NCBI GenBank assembly: GCA_963759115.1
Contig: CAVWXT010000005.1
Span: 2,728,001-2,792,000, forward strand
Direction of reading: 5' to 3'
Source of the DNA: CAVWXT01 sp963759115
GTDB lineage: Bacteria > Planctomycetota > Planctomycetia > Pirellulales > Thermoguttaceae
Length of the DNA stretch: 64,000 bases
Made by a program: the position numbers and the translations under genes. Below, one piece after another: positions 63,919-64,000 of this stretch. The number at the start of each line of letters is the position of its first letter. Positions within the stretch are counted from its first letter, which is position 1. Below the pieces are notes generated by a model. That model saw only the letters and a program-made list of their open reading frames with translations, did not search any database and was not told the DNA's origin.

Positions 63919-64000
63919 TTCTTGCCTTTCAGGAGTGACCGGCAGGTTGCCTTCCGCTCCCACGCCAAGTTCACCTTCGCCCAGCTTAGCCAGATTTCCA

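Overview
The window looks like a chromosomal stretch of a GC-rich bacterium of the phylum Planctomycetota (inference). The evidence is the family mix: a SPOR-like secreted protein, DUF1638, DUF4838 and DUF1848 proteins, a membrane-anchored Ser/Thr kinase, a neutral ceramidase-like protein, paired heparan-glucosaminide acetyltransferase-like membrane proteins, a CcbP-type domain fused to membrane segments, and many IS elements. No rRNA, phage structural gene or CRISPR array is present. One tRNA (His, GTG) is present.

Layout. 0-10.3 kb is mostly housekeeping: the 5' part of serS, an M20 peptidase, clpS, a mtaB-like methylthiotransferase, a secreted protein, rdgB, then a poorly coding stretch (6.7-9.2 kb) with small ORFs and repeats, a hypothetical gene with a clear terminator, and a SpoU-type methyltransferase. 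10.3-16.2 kb is a minus-strand block in which a nucleotidyltransferase plus a restriction-modification pair sit between two genes that belong together by family (DUF1638 and a UroD/MtaA-type protein). An ISH3-like IS sits exactly at the endonuclease/methylase junction. 16.3-28.3 kb is mobile and decaying: a response regulator, a broken M28-PDZ peptidase, a yjbQ gene cut off where a large serine recombinase ends, that recombinase split by an ISL3 element, two small DNA-binding genes, a broken beta-propeller gene and an IS66 element. 28.6-45.8 kb is mostly signalling and envelope: a CcbP-domain membrane protein, a multi-pass membrane protein with a ceramidase-like partner, a large hybrid histidine kinase with a response regulator, an Ala-rich repeat protein, a PilT-type ATPase, a Ser/Thr kinase, an amino acid permease and a class IV aminotransferase. 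45.8-47.9 kb holds a MITE-like hairpin, tRNA-His with terminator, one small gene and a family of dispersed repeats. 47.9-51.3 kb is a large Eco57I-type restriction-modification enzyme. 51.3-57.4 kb holds an oxidoreductase remnant, two tandem acetyltransferase-like genes (first broken, second intact), a broken DUF4838 gene and mobile-element remnants. 57.5-64 kb holds a DUF1848 pair, an alpha/beta hydrolase, a DUF169 protein and a Tat-exported GH9 glycosidase.

A strong overall feature is the number of single-base frameshifts (I count about 21) that split otherwise well conserved genes, including serS. This fits either indel errors in the assembly or widespread decay; the serS case favours errors for at least some. 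Where I give one span for a split gene, the halves lie in different frames and I say where the shift is.

The best candidates for something new are the nucleotidyltransferase/endonuclease/methylase cassette, the recombinase module inserted at yjbQ, the 46.5-47.6 kb repeat family, and the DUF1848 two-gene unit.
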